A stretch of DNA of 64,000 nt from Clostridium sp. CAG:288 (GCA_000437395.1 FR898192.1:62001-126000); one strand, 5' to 3'. Shown: positions 1-7,890, counted from the stretch's first letter. Translations and numbers: made by a program. The notes: a model not told the origin generated them from the letters alone.

Positions 1-7
1 ATAAGAA

Positions 8-91
8 TGGTGGAAGAAGATGGAGTCGAACCATCGAACCCGTAGGAACAGATTTACAGTCTGCCGCGTTTGGCCACTTCGCTATTCTTCC
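8..91 (-). tRNA. tRNA-Tyr (anticodon GTA)
   Basis: Cloverleaf on the minus strand: 7-bp acceptor stem (85-91 with 12-18), anticodon loop CTGTAAA giving GTA, a long variable arm as expected for a bacterial class II tRNA-Tyr, and a T-loop with GGTTCGA. The 3' CCA is encoded (8-10). It lies 22 nt downstream of tRNA-Val and probably shares its transcript. Confidence 0.97.
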
Positions 92-113
92 ACAAAGCTT
101 TTGCGCTAATAAA

Positions 114-189
114 TGGTGGATGTTACAGGGATCGAACCTGTGACCTCCGCCGTGTAAAGGCGATGCTCTCCCGGCTGAGCTAAACATCC
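114..189 (-). tRNA. tRNA-Val (anticodon TAC)
   Basis: 76-nt cloverleaf with acceptor GGATGTT/AACATCC, anticodon loop CTTTACA (TAC), T-arm ACAGG-TTCGATC-CCTGT and encoded CCA. It is the first gene of a Val-Tyr tRNA unit that leaves the window on the left. Confidence 0.97.
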
Positions 190-206
190 GTTTTAGCGTC
201 TTGTAT

Positions 207-235
207 AATATATCAATTATTGTCTGCTTAGTCAA
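207..235 (-). promoter_or_regulatory. sigma-A promoter of the tRNA-Val/Tyr unit
   Basis: On the minus strand, -35 TTGACT (235-230), 17-nt spacer and -10 TATATT (212-207), placing the start about 10 nt before the mature tRNA-Val 5' end. Confidence 0.8.
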
Positions 236-320
236 TAAATTTATCAAAAAAAATTATGTTATTAAGTAACTTTTTTACTAGTTTTGAGTAAATAGTAATT
301 TAAAGCACATTAATATGCAT

Positions 321-357
321 AAAAAAAGAAACATTGAGCAGAAATTCAATGCTTCTT
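321..357 (-). terminator. Rho-independent terminator of csp
   Basis: 12-bp stem (326-337 with 346-357, one G-U), 8-nt loop and a T-run on the minus strand directly after the cold-shock gene. Confidence 0.85.
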
Positions 358-363
358 TGATAT

Positions 364-585
364 TTAATGTTGCATTACATTGATTCTTGAAACGTTATGA
401 GCTTGGTCTCCACGTGAAGTGTGGACAAGATCAAATTCGACTGAGTCTCCTTCATCTAATGATTTGTAACCTTTTTGGTTTATTTGAGAATAGTGTACGA
501 AAATATCGTGATTAACTTCGCCATCAATAATAATGAAGCCAAATCCTCTAATGCGATTAAACCATTTAACAGTACCTTGAATCAT
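364..585 (-). CDS. csp: Cold-shock protein (CspA family)
   Basis: 73-aa single cold-shock domain, the usual length of the family. Both RNA-binding motifs are present: RNP1-like GFGFI (residues 14-18) and RNP2-like DIFVHY (27-32), after the typical start GTVKWFN. Proteins of this family bind single-stranded RNA/DNA in the cytoplasm and act as RNA chaperones. The start is fixed by a strong GAGGAGG site about 8 nt upstream. It is monocistronic, with its own promoter upstream and a terminator downstream. A TTGTCGAA octamer (650-657), identical to the Spo0A-box core, lies just upstream of its -35. Confidence 0.95.
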   Translation of the reverse strand: MIQGTVKWFNRIRGFGFIIIDGEVNHDIFVHYSQINQKGYKSLDEGDSVEFDLVHTSRGDQAHNVSRINVMQH

Positions 586-611
586 ACTTAAACCTCCTCT
601 TCTCTATGCTA

Positions 612-640
612 ATTATATAACTATAAAATATTTTTTTAAA
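612..640 (-). promoter_or_regulatory. Probable csp promoter
   Basis: Minus strand -10 TATAAT (617-612), 17-nt spacer and weak -35 TTTAAA (640-635). A perfect 0A-box-like TTGTCGAA sits at 657-650, around position -45 relative to the predicted start. Confidence 0.55.
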
Positions 641-668
641 TATAAATCGTTCGACAAAATTTGCACTC

Positions 669-1322
669 TTATTGATCTATTGCGCCCATTAAAATTAAGC
701 ATTTAATTTTATTTGGTTTACCTTTCATCAATTCGTTGTAACAAGCTTTTATTGTTGCACCAGTAGTAATAACATCATCGATTAAAAGTACTTTTTTGTC
801 CTTTATTCTTTCAATGTTTATTGATGTTATATTTGATCCTATTTTTGATCTTTGTAACGCGTTTTTTCCTTTTTGAGTCGCACTATCTTTTTTTCTTAAT
901 ATATCGTATATTGGCATATTTAATGATTTGCACATTTCATACATATGGGAGAACTCTCTTTTTTTGATTGATGAAAGTGATGAAGGTGCAATCACAATAG
1001 CATAATTAAAGAAGTTTAATTTAATATAAGTTTTAAATAAATAAAAGAAAACAGGTGCAAGAGCAATATCAAATTGTTCTTTATACTGTAAAAGCCATTC
1101 TTTTAGTGGTGATTCATAATTGCATAGATAAGTTATATCTATTTCATTTATTCTAATACTTTTATAAACTGGTTTAATTCTTTCTAAACATTTATCGCAT
1201 AGTACTGGTTCATTAAATATATAATTATATGAAGTCGGAGATATTTTTTCAGCACACGCCAGACAATAATGCTCTATGGTTGATATCTTTAATTGTTTTG
1301 ATAGATTTTTTAATGTTTTCAT
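669..1322 (-). CDS. comFC: ComFC-like phosphoribosyltransferase-fold competence protein
   Basis: 217 aa. An N-terminal four-cysteine zinc site (C20, C23, C42, C45) is followed by a PRTase-fold domain that ends in the PRPP-loop motif LLIDDVITTGAT (residues 179-190). This is the arrangement of ComFC/GntX, which works with the ComFA ATPase in uptake and processing of transforming DNA on the inner face of the membrane. It follows comFA with a 74-nt overlap. No ATG, GTG or TTG exists in frame closer to the cysteine motif, so the long overlap seems genuine. Upstream only a weak AGG site is seen, suggesting translation coupled to comFA. Confidence 0.9.
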   Translation of the reverse strand: MKTLKNLSKQLKISTIEHYCLACAEKISPTSYNYIFNEPVLCDKCLERIKPVYKSIRINEIDITYLCNYESPLKEWLLQYKEQFDIALAPVFFYLFKTYIKLNFFNYAIVIAPSSLSSIKKREFSHMYEMCKSLNMPIYDILRKKDSATQKGKNALQRSKIGSNITSINIERIKDKKVLLIDDVITTGATIKACYNELMKGKPNKIKCLILMGAIDQ

Positions 1323-2403
1323 TATAACTTTTACCTAAAAATATTACTTTTCCAGTTCTAGCGTTAAATTTTCTTCCAACACGTCCTGAAATTTGAATTA
1401 AACTTTCTGGTGTAAACGTCATATTATCTGCATCTATTACTATAACTTGTAAATCTTTTACCGTTACACCTCGTTCTAATATTGTGGTCGTAATCAAACA
1501 TTTTAATTGTCCTTTTTTAAATTTTTCGATAGTTATATCTCTATCTTTTTTGTATGAGTATACTAAACTTATGTCTTTAATGAAGTGCTTTGCAAGTTGA
1601 TATAGTTTTTGTCCTTCGTTTATAGTTGGAACAAAGACAAAAAGAGGCTTGTTAGAATTTAAAATTTTTAAAATAACTTTTAAGCATGTAAAGTATTTAC
1701 TTAGGCCATAATAAACAAATTCAGGAACTGGTAAAAATGCACCGTGATATCTTTTATTAAGTTCTAAAATTGTTCCACCACGATTCTTAATTTCACATAT
1801 ATCTTTTTCAGAAGGTGTTGCGGATAGTAAGACTTTTACTCCTGTACAAGTAAGTGATTTTTCAACAAATTGATGTAGCATTTCGTTGTTTGCAAAAGGG
1901 AAAGCATCTATTTCATCAATTATTAATAAATCAAAATAATTTTTGTATCTGAACAATTGATGAGTTGTTAATACAATAATATCAGCCTCTAGTTTGTAGC
2001 TATGATTGCCATAAACTGATATGACAGACGCATTTGGAAAAGCACTTGAAATTCTAGGCTTTAAATCTATAACAACATCCTTTCTTGGTGTGGCAAAACC
2101 GACAGTTTTTCCTTCATTTAAAGCTTTTTCCATAGCTTTATAAACAAGTTCAGTTTTTCCAGCACCAGTTACAGCATTTATTAATACATCTTTTTTTAAT
2201 ATAAAGTTTTGCATTACTAAATTTGATATATTTTCTTGCTTATCAGATAGATGGTAATCTAGTTTTAATTTGATGTTTGAATTTATTGGTATTTTATTTG
2301 CTTGTCTCCCATTGAAGCTAATACATTTTCTGCAATATATTTTTCCACCTTTTTTGGAAAAGAAACGCTCGTCGTTGTTTCCACAAACTGGACAAATAGA
2401 CAT
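1249..2403 (-). CDS. comFA: ComFA DNA-uptake ATPase (superfamily 2 helicase)
   Basis: 384 aa, shorter than B. subtilis ComFA. N-terminal four-cysteine zinc finger (C4, C7, C24, C27), Walker A AVTGAGKT (77-84), a DEAH-type box read as IIDEID, the SAT motif LLSATPS and a C-terminal helicase lobe with ERG and QISGRVGR motifs. The family drives single-stranded DNA import through ComEC in the cytoplasm. Start ATG 2403 has an AGGAGA site. No other competence gene lies in the window, but comFA-comFC alone is a conserved pair in Firmicutes. Confidence 0.93.
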   Translation of the reverse strand: MSICPVCGNNDERFFSKKGGKIYCRKCISFNGRQANKIPINSNIKLKLDYHLSDKQENISNLVMQNFILKKDVLINAVTGAGKTELVYKAMEKALNEGKTVGFATPRKDVVIDLKPRISSAFPNASVISVYGNHSYKLEADIIVLTTHQLFRYKNYFDLLIIDEIDAFPFANNEMLHQFVEKSLTCTGVKVLLSATPSEKDICEIKNRGGTILELNKRYHGAFLPVPEFVYYGLSKYFTCLKVILKILNSNKPLFVFVPTINEGQKLYQLAKHFIKDISLVYSYKKDRDITIEKFKKGQLKCLITTTILERGVTVKDLQVIVIDADNMTFTPESLIQISGRVGRKFNARTGKVIFLGKSYNENIKKSIKTIKDINHRALLSGVC

Positions 2404-2486
2404 ATAAATTTTCTCCTTACTATATATATGGGTTTTTAGTATAAATTTTCGAATTTGTATGAAAATAAAAATGGAGGATATATAAA

Positions 2487-2699
2487 ATGAAAATGAACTT
2501 AGGGTTAAAAGATATGGTTAAGATTAATCAGTTGTTTGAAACAGCTTTAGAGGTAGATGTGCCATTAATAATTAGCAATAAGGAAAAAGCTCACATATAT
2601 ATGATGAGTGAAGCGACATACAATAAACTTATTGGTAAAAAAGAAACAATTAGAGACAAAGAAATAAAAAAACAAGCTGGGAAAGACAAACATAAGTAA
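2487..2699 (+). CDS. Small hypothetical protein, possibly Phd/YefM-like
   Basis: 70 aa with GGAGG seven to eight nt before the ATG. I do not recognise the gene. The central stretch (residues about 26-50) has the look of the Phd/YefM antitoxin N-domain: a predicted helix, then a short strand pair around PLIISNKEKAHIYMMSEATY, then a lysine-rich tail. No toxin partner follows; the next gene is cotE 43 nt downstream. It could equally be an unrelated small DNA-binding or spore protein. Function left open. Confidence 0.55.
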   Translation: MKMNLGLKDMVKINQLFETALEVDVPLIISNKEKAHIYMMSEATYNKLIGKKETIRDKEIKKQAGKDKHK

Positions 2700-2742
2700 A
2701 CATATAACAAGTTAAATCATATATTTAATAAAGGTGATATAT

Positions 2743-3255
2743 GTGTACCGTGAGGTTTGTTGTAAAACATTAATTGGTAAAGGAAAACTTGATAAGCATA
2801 AAGAAATTTCAATTGAAGTAGGAACAAACGCTAGTAAAACATTAGGTTGTTGGATTATAAATCATCAATGCAACGCTTATTATCACAATAAAGATATAAG
2901 GATAAAAGGAAGTTACGATGTCGAGCTTTGGATGGCTGTTGATGATGATAAAAAAAGTGAAGTATATAGGACAACAATTGATTTTGATGAGCAAGTAAAT
3001 TCAGCATTTAAAGACTTAATTACTTTAGATGATAAATTATATTTAAAGACAATAATTACACATTATCCTTCTTGTGTAGGAATGACATTATTAGACACTG
3101 GATTAGTAAAAGTTGAAATTGAAAGCCAATATGTTGTCGATGCTTTTGCAGAAGCAATTTTAGTTGTAATGTGTTCAGATAAAAATGAACCTGATTTAAC
3201 AACAGAAGAAGAAATAGTAATGAATGTAAATCCAAACTATTTAATAAATAAGTGA
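2743..3255 (+). CDS. cotE: Spore coat morphogenetic protein CotE
   Basis: 170 aa from GTG 2743, chosen because AAAGGTG lies 7 nt upstream and the protein then opens MYREV, like the YREI opening of known CotE; a longer GTG start at 2734 would bury the ribosome site. Diagnostic segments are SKTLGCWIINH (about residues 31-41), the predicted beta-rich core with GSYDVELW, and an acidic C-terminal third. In B. subtilis CotE forms a ring around the forespore and recruits the outer coat. The mutS/mutL or miaB neighbours seen in Bacillus are absent here. A mother-cell sigma-factor promoter would be expected; none convincing was found. Confidence 0.87.
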   Translation: MYREVCCKTLIGKGKLDKHKEISIEVGTNASKTLGCWIINHQCNAYYHNKDIRIKGSYDVELWMAVDDDKKSEVYRTTIDFDEQVNSAFKDLITLDDKLYLKTIITHYPSCVGMTLLDTGLVKVEIESQYVVDAFAEAILVVMCSDKNEPDLTTEEEIVMNVNPNYLINK

Positions 3256-3265
3256 TGTAGAAATA

Positions 3266-3294
3266 TTGAATAAATTTCTTTTAACCTTTATAAT
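3266..3294 (+). promoter_or_regulatory. sigma-A promoter of the GH13 gene
   Basis: -35 TTGAAT (3266-3271), 17-nt spacer, -10 TATAAT (3289-3294), 33 nt before the ATG. Confidence 0.75.
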
Positions 3295-3327
3295 GCAAAA
3301 TGTATATTAGTTGAAAGGAAAATTAAA

Positions 3328-4839
3328 ATGAAAAGAAATTATAAAGAGACAGTTTTTTATGAAATTTACCCTAATTCATTCAAAGATTCTAATGGCGATG
3401 GTTATGGTGATTTACAAGGTATAATTTCAAAATTAGATTATATTGCAAGTTTAGGATTTAGTGGAATTTGGTTAAATCCAATTTACGATTCACCATTCTT
3501 TGATGGTGGATATGATATTAGGGATTTCTTTAAAGTTTCAGAAAGATTCGGTACTGAAGAAGACTTAAAGCAATTAATTGAAGAATGTCATAAAAGAGAC
3601 ATAAGATTGTTTTTAGACTTGGTTCCAGGACACGCTTCTTTTGAAAATAAAGAATTTTTGGAATCAGCTAAACCTGAAAGAAATGAATACTCAGATTTGT
3701 TTATTTGGAACGATAACGTATGGGCAAATGAGCCAGGATATCGTTTGATTTCAGGATTATTTCAAAGATTTGGATGCTATATGGTTAACTTCTTCTCTCA
3801 TCAACCTGCAATTAACTATGGCTTTAATAAGGTTGAATATCCTTGGCAACATAAGGTTGGTTCACCTGAAGCAAATAAAGGTAAAGAATTTATTGAATCA
3901 GTAATGGATTATTGGTTAAACCTTGGCGTTGATGGATTTAGAGTTGATATGGCTGACTCATTAGTAAAAAACGATGGAAATGATAAGGTTGAAACAATCA
4001 AATTATGGAAATCAATCAGAGCTGATTTGGCTACAAAACATCCAAACTTCGAAATGGTATCTGAATGGGCTAATCCTGCTCAATCATTAGAAGCTGGATT
4101 TGATTCCGACTTTGTTTTAGATCACAGAGGCACATGTTCACATTTATTATTTAGATTAGATGAATATGATTCTGAAGCACATACACCACTTTTAATGAAG
4201 TACGATGAAGAAGTTTATAATAAATTTAAGACAGATTTATTAAAAAGATTAAGTGAAGCAAAGAAGTTAAATAAGAGTCTTTCATTTATATCTGGAAACC
4301 ATGATACACTTAGAATTGCAAACTATTTAGACGATTTAGCTTTAAGACAAGCATACGTATTCTTATTAACTATGCCAGGTGTTCCATTTATTTATGCTGG
4401 TGATGAAATTGGTACACATTCAAAACCAATCCCATCTGTAGAAGGTGGTTTCCAAAGAACTGGAACAAGAATGCCAATGAGATTTGATAGCACTAAAAAT
4501 GCTGGTTTTTCGACTGCAAATAAGACTTTCTTACCAACAAATGAAGATGATTCAACTGTTGAAGAAATGGAAAAAGATCCTACTTCGTTATTACATTTCA
4601 TTCAAAAATTAATTGAAATTAGAAATAAAGAAAGTGTTTTAACATCAGATGAATTCGAACTTTTAGACGGTAATGTCCTATCTTATAGAAGAGGAAACAT
4701 TACTGTATATATAAACATAACTAACGATATTCAAACAATTCAAAGCGAAGAAAAAGAAATTCTCATTGCTTCAGGCTCTTTCAAGCAAGATGGTGGAAAA
4801 ATTGCTTTATCACCAAAATCATCAATTGTTATTAAATAA
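3328..4839 (+). CDS. GH13 alpha-glucosidase / oligo-1,6-glucosidase-type enzyme
   Basis: 503 aa. The N-terminal DSNGDGYGDLQGI loop is the calcium-binding signature of the oligo-1,6-glucosidase branch of GH13. Catalytic triad: nucleophile D207 in GFRVDMAD, acid/base E246 in MVSEWANP, and transition-state stabiliser D326 in SGNHDT. No signal peptide is visible, so it is a cytoplasmic enzyme for imported malto- or isomalto-oligosaccharides. A short C-terminal beta domain follows the barrel. It is monocistronic, with its own promoter and a strong terminator. Exact substrate cannot be read from sequence; trehalose-6-P hydrolase or sucrase activity are alternatives. Confidence 0.9.
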   Translation: MKRNYKETVFYEIYPNSFKDSNGDGYGDLQGIISKLDYIASLGFSGIWLNPIYDSPFFDGGYDIRDFFKVSERFGTEEDLKQLIEECHKRDIRLFLDLVPGHASFENKEFLESAKPERNEYSDLFIWNDNVWANEPGYRLISGLFQRFGCYMVNFFSHQPAINYGFNKVEYPWQHKVGSPEANKGKEFIESVMDYWLNLGVDGFRVDMADSLVKNDGNDKVETIKLWKSIRADLATKHPNFEMVSEWANPAQSLEAGFDSDFVLDHRGTCSHLLFRLDEYDSEAHTPLLMKYDEEVYNKFKTDLLKRLSEAKKLNKSLSFISGNHDTLRIANYLDDLALRQAYVFLLTMPGVPFIYAGDEIGTHSKPIPSVEGGFQRTGTRMPMRFDSTKNAGFSTANKTFLPTNEDDSTVEEMEKDPTSLLHFIQKLIEIRNKESVLTSDEFELLDGNVLSYRRGNITVYINITNDIQTIQSEEKEILIASGSFKQDGGKIALSPKSSIVIK

Positions 4840-4850
4840 TAAGTAAATAA

Positions 4851-4896
4851 AAGGAAGTTAATTTGATGAAGCATCATCAAAAGTAACTTCCTTTTC
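4851..4896 (+). terminator. Strong terminator after the GH13 gene
   Basis: Long perfect stem AAGGAAGTTA/TAACTTCCTT with an inner TTGATG/CATCAA extension, closed by a short loop, then a T-run. Confidence 0.85.
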
Positions 4897-4898
4897 TC

Positions 4899-4927
4899 TT
4901 TAAAATTAGAATTTATTAGTATATAAT
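4899..4927 (+). promoter_or_regulatory. Promoter of tRNA-Gln
   Basis: -35 TTTAAA (4899-4904), 17-nt spacer, -10 TATAAT (4922-4927), 10 nt before the mature tRNA. Confidence 0.65.
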
Positions 4928-4937
4928 CTCTAATGCT

Positions 4938-5012
4938 TGGGGTATAGACAAGCGGTAAGTCAGCAGACTCTGAATCTGTCACGCATTGGTTCGAATCCAA
5001 TTACCCCAGCCA
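4938..5012 (+). tRNA. tRNA-Gln (anticodon CTG)
   Basis: 75 nt with the family-typical TGGGGTA/TACCCCA acceptor and discriminator G. Anticodon loop CTCTGAA gives CTG, reading CAG only. CCA is encoded at 5010-5012. An AT-rich genome normally relies on tRNA-Gln(TTG), so this is an extra C34 isoacceptor. Confidence 0.95.
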
Positions 5013-5027
5013 TTATATTGATTGTTT

Positions 5028-5059
5028 GTTTGATACATTTGCTTGTATCAAACTTTTTT
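5028..5059 (+). terminator. Terminator of tRNA-Gln
   Basis: Perfect 10-bp stem GTTTGATACA/TGTATCAAAC, 6-nt loop, then six T. Confidence 0.88.
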
Positions 5060-5064
5060 AATAA

Positions 5065-5448
5065 TTAGTCTAACTTATATGTCTTTACATAGAACGTGAA
5101 GTAAACGATATGGGTAACCCACACTATAGCTAAAATAATACATAGAATATATATTCCTTTTATAAGCATAAGCGTTAGTCCAATGGCCATTAATAGAGTT
5201 ACAGTTATAATTACTTTTACTTTTGATTTAAAAGACATTCCTTGTCCTTTAACATAACTTTCTAAATTGTTCTTATATAATTTAGTATTAATAAACCAAT
5301 TATTTAACTTATCTGAACTTTTAGCAAAAGACACAGCTGCTAAAAGCAAAAATAGAACAGTTGGTAAAATAGGCAAAACAGCACCTAATGCTCCAAGCCC
5401 TAATCCTATAAATCCTAGTATAAGCCACAATATTTTCTTAATTTTCAC
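5065..5448 (-). CDS. DUF454 (YbaN-type) inner-membrane protein
   Basis: 127 aa. N-terminal hydrophobic segment, then the DUF454 signature with LPILPTVLFLLLAA and FAKSS (about residues 25-45), and two more membrane spans in the C-terminal half. Biochemical function is unknown. The start is a GTG inside the 3' end of the preceding frameshifted YgbA-type reading frame; no good Shine-Dalgarno is seen, so translation is probably coupled to that frame (11-nt overlap once the frameshift is repaired). DUF454 and YgbA-type genes are often neighbours (my recollection), which supports the pairing. Confidence 0.85.
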   Translation of the reverse strand: MKIKKILWLILGFIGLGLGALGAVLPILPTVLFLLLAAVSFAKSSDKLNNWFINTKLYKNNLESYVKGQGMSFKSKVKVIITVTLLMAIGLTLMLIKGIYILCIILAIVWVTHIVYFTFYVKTYKLD

Positions 5449-5730
5449 TTTTTTTAATCTTTCTTTTTTCTCTTTTGCTTGTAATAACGTGATTTAATGC
5501 CATTATTGGGTGATAGAATATCATTCTTGACCTGAAAAGCGCATAACTTCTCTAATTTTTTCTCGCATTATTGGAGTATAGCAGTGAACTTTACAGTTTG
5601 AACAAAATGTTTTATTCTCCATAAATGGACATCTTTCAATTCGCGTTAAAGCATAATTAGTTAGTTCTTGGCATACAGAACATAATTCTTTTTTATGTTT
5701 GTGCTTCTTTTTACAATATAACGATATCAT
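5438..5730 (-). pseudogene. Nitrous-oxide-stimulated-promoter family (YgbA-type) protein, frameshifted
   Basis: The open frame from ATG 5730 gives 69 aa ending FSGQE-stop at 5521. It carries the family pattern YCKKKH, LCSVCQ, RCPF, TFCSNCKVHCY and MREKIREVMR. The expected continuation SGPRM...HP is present in the next frame (RMIFYHPIMALNHV), so one base, most simply a C in GGTC(C)AAG near 5527-5532, is missing. Repair would give a 97-aa protein ending at 5438, overlapping the DUF454 start. This may be a true mutation, an assembly error or, less likely, recoding: no slippery heptamer is visible. The cysteine motifs suggest metal or Fe-S binding linked to nitrosative stress. Confidence 0.75.
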
Positions 5731-5770
5731 TAAAGAAACTACTTTTTTTCTTTGTCTCTTTTAGCTTCTT

Positions 5771-5800
5771 ATTTTTAATAATGTATGCATTATTAAAAAT
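5771..5800. repeat. Perfect 30-bp inverted repeat upstream of the YgbA-type gene
   Basis: 13-bp arms (ATTTTTAATAATG and its complement) around a 4-nt centre, 41 nt upstream of the 5730 start codon. No T-run follows outside the arms, so an operator or mRNA hairpin is more likely than a terminator. Confidence 0.7.
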
Positions 5801-5830
5801 AAAATGTCAATTAATATAAATGTGCAATAT

Positions 5831-5857
5831 AAAAGGTGGTAAACAAACTTACCACCT
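5831..5857 (-). terminator. Terminator of the 5864-6610 gene
   Basis: 9-bp stem AGGTGGTAA/TTACCACCT with a 6-nt loop and TTTTA on the minus strand, immediately after the stop codon. Confidence 0.8.
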
Positions 5858-5863
5858 AAATTA

Positions 5864-6610
5864 TTAATCTTCAGTATTAATATTTTTTAAAATTTTTATT
5901 TTGTAATCGTCAATTAAATTTGTAACCAAATTAGTTAAGTCTTCAACTGATTCAATATCTGATAAGTTTATAGCTAGAGTTGAAGGAGTAAGATCCTCAT
6001 TGTTTTCTTTAGCTGAATCATAAACACTAAGCATGCTGTTAACAAAATCTATTTTTTTGTTGATTCCAAGTTTAACTAACTTATCATTAGAAACAAAGGT
6101 AATATTGTTATCTAGGCTAACGCCTAAAACTAGATTTGGATGATAATCATCGACTATTCTTGAAATGGCTGTAATTACTAACTTTAATATTCTAACTTTG
6201 CTTTCGTTTTCTTCAAAAGGAGAATAAGTGTATATGGTTTCAGGTTTATAAGCTTTTATTAAATTAACATAGTCATCAATTATTTCTTCATCTTCGTCAC
6301 TATTTTTGTGGTTTAAGATATATGTTGAATTATATGATCCAATATTAGCAGCTTTTTGTTGCTCTGTTAATCTAATTGAAATCATATCTTCAGGATTATA
6401 AAGACTATATAATCCACCATTTTTTATATTTGAAGGTGCCATTGTAATAACACCGACAAAAGATTTATTAGGATTATATAAAGAATCTATAATTCCATCA
6501 GCACCTAATCTTTCAATATCAGTTATTTGTTCGGCAATACAAAGAGAAATTAGTGCACCAGTTTTTGCACTTGTAGGGACATATTTTATTGTATTTTCGT
6601 TAAGTGACAT
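5864..6610 (-). CDS. Uncharacterised protein, faint PIG-L/LmbE deacetylase resemblance
   Basis: 248 aa, soluble, no signal peptide. I do not recognise it with confidence. The region around residues 75-120 (a QQKAANIGSYN segment, then a KPETIYTYSPFEEN segment) resembles the order of elements in PIG-L/LmbE N-acetylglucosaminyl deacetylases. However, the zinc-binding HPDDE motif is not present near the N-terminus, so any relative would be catalytically altered. It is the last gene of the minus-strand gdpP-dnaB-walJ-rlmH run, 39 nt after rlmH, and is followed by a clear terminator. Start ATG 6610 has a GGAGG site. Confidence 0.45.
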   Translation of the reverse strand: MSLNENTIKYVPTSAKTGALISLCIAEQITDIERLGADGIIDSLYNPNKSFVGVITMAPSNIKNGGLYSLYNPEDMISIRLTEQQKAANIGSYNSTYILNHKNSDEDEEIIDDYVNLIKAYKPETIYTYSPFEENESKVRILKLVITAISRIVDDYHPNLVLGVSLDNNITFVSNDKLVKLGINKKIDFVNSMLSVYDSAKENNEDLTPSTLAINLSDIESVEDLTNLVTNLIDDYKIKILKNINTED

Positions 6611-6649
6611 ATTTCCTCCTATGTTCTTTAATAATTATAGCATATATAT

Positions 6650-7126
6650 TTATTTATGATACGATTCACCAGAGTGAATTTTGAAAGCTCTATAGACAGC
6701 TTCTGTGGCTATTAACATTGCTTCTGGATGGGTAAAAGTAAAGCTTGACATTTTAACTCTTAAAGCTGCTTTTTCACGTACTTTATCAGATAGCCCATTA
6801 GAGCTGCCGATAACAAAATACATGTGGCTTTTAGTTATTTGTGATTCAAATAATATATTAGAAAATTGAACTGAATCGTATTCTTTGCCTTTGGTATCAA
6901 ATAATATTAAGCTAGAATTTGACTCGATTTTTGAAAGAATTTTTTCTGCTTCTTCATCTAAACCTCTATCAATTTCGACTTTTGATGTTGAAGTTGATAA
7001 ACGTGATTTGTCTAAATTTATAAACTCTACTTGAGAATATTTTGATATTCTTTTAATGTACATTTTTATGCCTTCTTCATAAAAATGTTCTTTGATTTTG
7101 CCAACTAAGATAAATGTTAATTTCAT
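6650..7126 (-). CDS. rlmH: 23S rRNA (pseudouridine1915-N3)-methyltransferase RlmH
   Basis: 158 aa, full family length. SPOUT-fold methyltransferase with the conserved IGSSNGLS loop and the C-terminal FTHPEAMLIATEAVYRAFKIHSGESYHK segment (its motifs span the last about 28 residues) that closes the knot and binds SAM. It methylates the pseudouridine at position 1915 in helix 69 of 23S rRNA on assembled ribosomes. The start overlaps the walJ stop by 4 nt (ATGA), so the two are coupled, as near the origin in many Firmicutes. Confidence 0.96.
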   Translation of the reverse strand: MKLTFILVGKIKEHFYEEGIKMYIKRISKYSQVEFINLDKSRLSTSTSKVEIDRGLDEEAEKILSKIESNSSLILFDTKGKEYDSVQFSNILFESQITKSHMYFVIGSSNGLSDKVREKAALRVKMSSFTFTHPEAMLIATEAVYRAFKIHSGESYHK

Positions 7127-7890
7127 ACTAACTCTTTATTCCAGTTTCCGCCTTTATAGACGTTTGTTTCATCGGCACAGCGCACTAGAATATTAGGTAT
7201 TTCGCATAGTTGAGTCATCATAACTTTATTGTAAGTTTCTAATGCGATTTGTGGCGTGTTGCATTCTTCGGATAAGTGAGCAAGAACAATTTCTTTTGTC
7301 TTATCACCTACTAATCCTGATAAGTAATAACTTGCTTCTAGATTGCTTAAGTGACCGTGGTCGCTTAGAATTCGCTTTATTAACTCTTGTGGTCTTCCAG
7401 ACTCACAGAGCATTTTTGGATCGTGATTTGATTCAAAAATATAATAATCAGCATTTTTGGATAGATCTAACGCTTTTTCAGAAACGTAACCAGTATCGGT
7501 AATATATACGAGTTTTTCGTTTTTATCTTCTATAATATATCCTGTTGTATTTATTGCGTCGTGGGATAAAGGAATAGGTGTGACAAAAAAGTCACCAAAT
7601 TTATACTTAGTGAAAGGACATAATATTTGACTTTCAGGAATATTCTTTCCCAAGACAAAAAGTTGAGAAAACTGCATAGATTCATCAAAGTTTTTTAATC
7701 CAGCAGTGTGATCAGAATGCGAATGAGTAACTAGTACAATATTTATATCTGTAATTCCCAATCCACAAATAGCTAATCTTTCATTTAATCTTTTTTTACT
7801 AATGCCACAATCTATTAAAATATTGGTTTTACCGCTTGAAACAATAGTTGAATTACCTTTAGAACCACTAGCTAAAACTGCGTACTTCAT
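7123..7890 (-). CDS. walJ: WalJ/YycJ metallo-beta-lactamase-fold hydrolase
   Basis: 255 aa. Metallo-beta-lactamase fold with HSHSDH (HxHxDH) around residues 56-61, further metal ligands in TDTGY and a late LAHLSEECN segment. WalJ/YycJ is a nuclease-like member that links cell-wall regulation and DNA replication in Firmicutes and normally sits near walRK; those regulators are not in this window. It overlaps dnaB1 and rlmH by 4 nt each, forming one translationally coupled unit. Confidence 0.9.
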   Translation of the reverse strand: MKYAVLASGSKGNSTIVSSGKTNILIDCGISKKRLNERLAICGLGITDINIVLVTHSHSDHTAGLKNFDESMQFSQLFVLGKNIPESQILCPFTKYKFGDFFVTPIPLSHDAINTTGYIIEDKNEKLVYITDTGYVSEKALDLSKNADYYIFESNHDPKMLCESGRPQELIKRILSDHGHLSNLEASYYLSGLVGDKTKEIVLAHLSEECNTPQIALETYNKVMMTQLCEIPNILVRCADETNVYKGGNWNKELV

